Assembly: GCA_016875095.1 (NCBI GenBank)
Contig: VGSG01000030.1
Span: 1 to 41,732, forward strand
Direction: 5' to 3'
DNA from: Deltaproteobacteria bacterium
Lineage (GTDB): Bacteria > Desulfobacterota > Desulfomonilia > Desulfomonilales > Desulfomonilaceae
DNA length: 41,732 bases
In this document: piece by piece, positions 41,083 through 41,732 of the stretch
Layout: each line of letters opens with the position of its first letter
How positions within the stretch are numbered: the stretch's first letter is position 1
The notes under the pieces: generated by a model
Database searches by the model: none
What the model saw: the letters and a program-made list of their open reading frames with translations, nothing else
What the model was told of the DNA's origin: nothing
Translations under genes and position numbers: made by a program

Positions 41083-41732
41083 TTATTCATCCATCCAATT
41101 CAGGATTACCTTTCCGGATTCACGAGAGCGCATTGCATCGAATCCTTTTTCAAAGTCGGTGTAGTGGAAAAGATGGGTGATCACAGGGGTTATGTCCAGA
41201 CCTGACTGGAGCATTGAAGTCATCTGGTACCAGGTTCGATACATTTCCCGGCCGTATATGCCTCGAATGGTCAATCCGTTGAAGACCACGACATCCCAAT
41301 CAATGGCGAATTCTTTCTCATAGATGCCCAGGAGCGCAATGTTGGAGCCATGACACGCGTTTGCAAAAATGGCGTGTAATGCTTCAGGGTTCCCGGACAT
41401 CTCCAGGCTCACATCGAATCCCTCTTTCATGCCCAGTTTCTTCTGGGCCTCCTTGATAGAGTCGGAACGAACATCGAGCACAAGGGTCGCGCCCATCTTT
41501 CTGGCGATCTCCAGCCGGTACGGGTTCACGTCGGTTACCACGATGTAGCGAGCTCCCGCGTGCTTCACGATTGCAGCGGCCATGCATCCGATCGGACCTG
41601 CGCCCGTGATGAGCACGTCTTCACCGAGCACGTCAAACGAAAGAGCCGAATGCGTCGCGTTGCCTAAAGGATCGAAGCAACAAAGCACATCCATAGGAAT
41701 GGTCGCATCGCAGCACCAGACATTTGTGACAG
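41083..41732 (-). CDS. tdh: L-threonine 3-dehydrogenase, C-terminal part (cut by window edge)
   Basis: About 216 residues are visible and the frame stays open to the window edge, reading [15 protein letters not shown] before the first internal ATG at 41694, so the gene begins outside. The sequence closely follows E. coli Tdh: [15 protein letters not shown], the NAD-binding [67 protein letters not shown] and [16 protein letters not shown]. The enzyme is a zinc-dependent medium-chain dehydrogenase that oxidises threonine to 2-amino-3-oxobutyrate for conversion to glycine and acetyl-CoA. The catalytic zinc residues near the N-terminus are not visible. A related alcohol dehydrogenase of another specificity cannot be fully excluded. 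Confidence 0.88.
   Translation of the reverse strand, partial: VTNVWCCDATIPMDVLCCFDPLGNATHSALSFDVLGEDVLITGAGPIGCMAAAIVKHAGARYIVVTDVNPYRLEIARKMGATLVLDVRSDSIKEAQKKLGMKEGFDVSLEMSGNPEALHAIFANACHGSNIALLGIYEKEFAIDWDVVVFNGLTIRGIYGREMYRTWYQMTSMLQSGLDITPVITHLFHYTDFEKGFDAMRSRESGKVILNWMDE

Overview
The window looks like a piece of the chromosome of an anaerobic deltaproteobacterium (Desulfobacterota), probably a sulfate reducer or a relative such as the Desulfomonile/Syntrophobacter group. This is inferred from gene content: a TunR-type regulator beside a TSUP transporter, a DUF134 protein with a NifX/MTH1175-like protein, DUF3786, DUF2318, and fairly even, moderately high GC. No rRNA, tRNA, CRISPR array, prophage or intact insertion sequence was recognised. 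Both edges cut genes: a short antitoxin-like start on the left (minus strand) and an L-threonine 3-dehydrogenase-like gene on the right (minus strand).

Region 1 (about 0.3-7.1 kb) is a surface-glycan block. On the minus strand, a GT4 glycosyltransferase, an AsnB-type amidotransferase and a MurG/UGT-like glycosyltransferase are packed with gaps of 10-20 bp, followed by a secreted PQQ-type sugar dehydrogenase. A second GT4 glycosyltransferase points the other way. Region 2 (7.2-16.2 kb) holds a dipeptide/oligopeptide ABC importer: two closely related lipoprotein binding proteins and two permeases, but no ATPases. A minus-strand pair, a quinol-type nitric oxide reductase (norZ) and a TetR regulator with a perfect palindrome before its start, sits between the two binding-protein copies. 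Region 3 (16.2-19.5 kb) has a formyltransferase-fold protein, an exported probable beta-barrel protein with a clear terminator, and a DUF3786 protein.

Region 4 (19.7-36.1 kb) is the most notable part: about 16 kb, all on the plus strand, rich in metal-binding signatures. It begins with a Cys-rich exported protein. Next come a membrane-anchored HMA domain fused to a SurA-N-like domain, a DUF2318 protein, an FtsX/MacB-type permease, its ATPase, and a second Cys-rich exported protein. These resemble the accessory genes of p19/Fet-type metal uptake loci. A Gly/Tyr-rich exported peptide follows. Then two paralogous membrane sensor nucleotide cyclases bracket a CusB-CusA-NosL copper-efflux operon with translationally coupled junctions. 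I infer a copper or other soft-metal handling island that may signal through a cyclic nucleotide.

Region 5 (36.5-41.7 kb) contains a DUF134 regulator with a 22-bp perfect palindrome lying across its promoter, followed by a NifX/MTH1175-like protein. It also has a TSUP transporter divergent from a recombinase-derived, TOBE-domain TunR-like regulator, with a 28-bp inverted repeat between them. A UPF0175/DUF3368 toxin-antitoxin pair comes next, then the threonine dehydrogenase. Intergenic gaps carry several hairpin repeats; two repeat types occur twice each, and one of those pairs is in opposite orientation.
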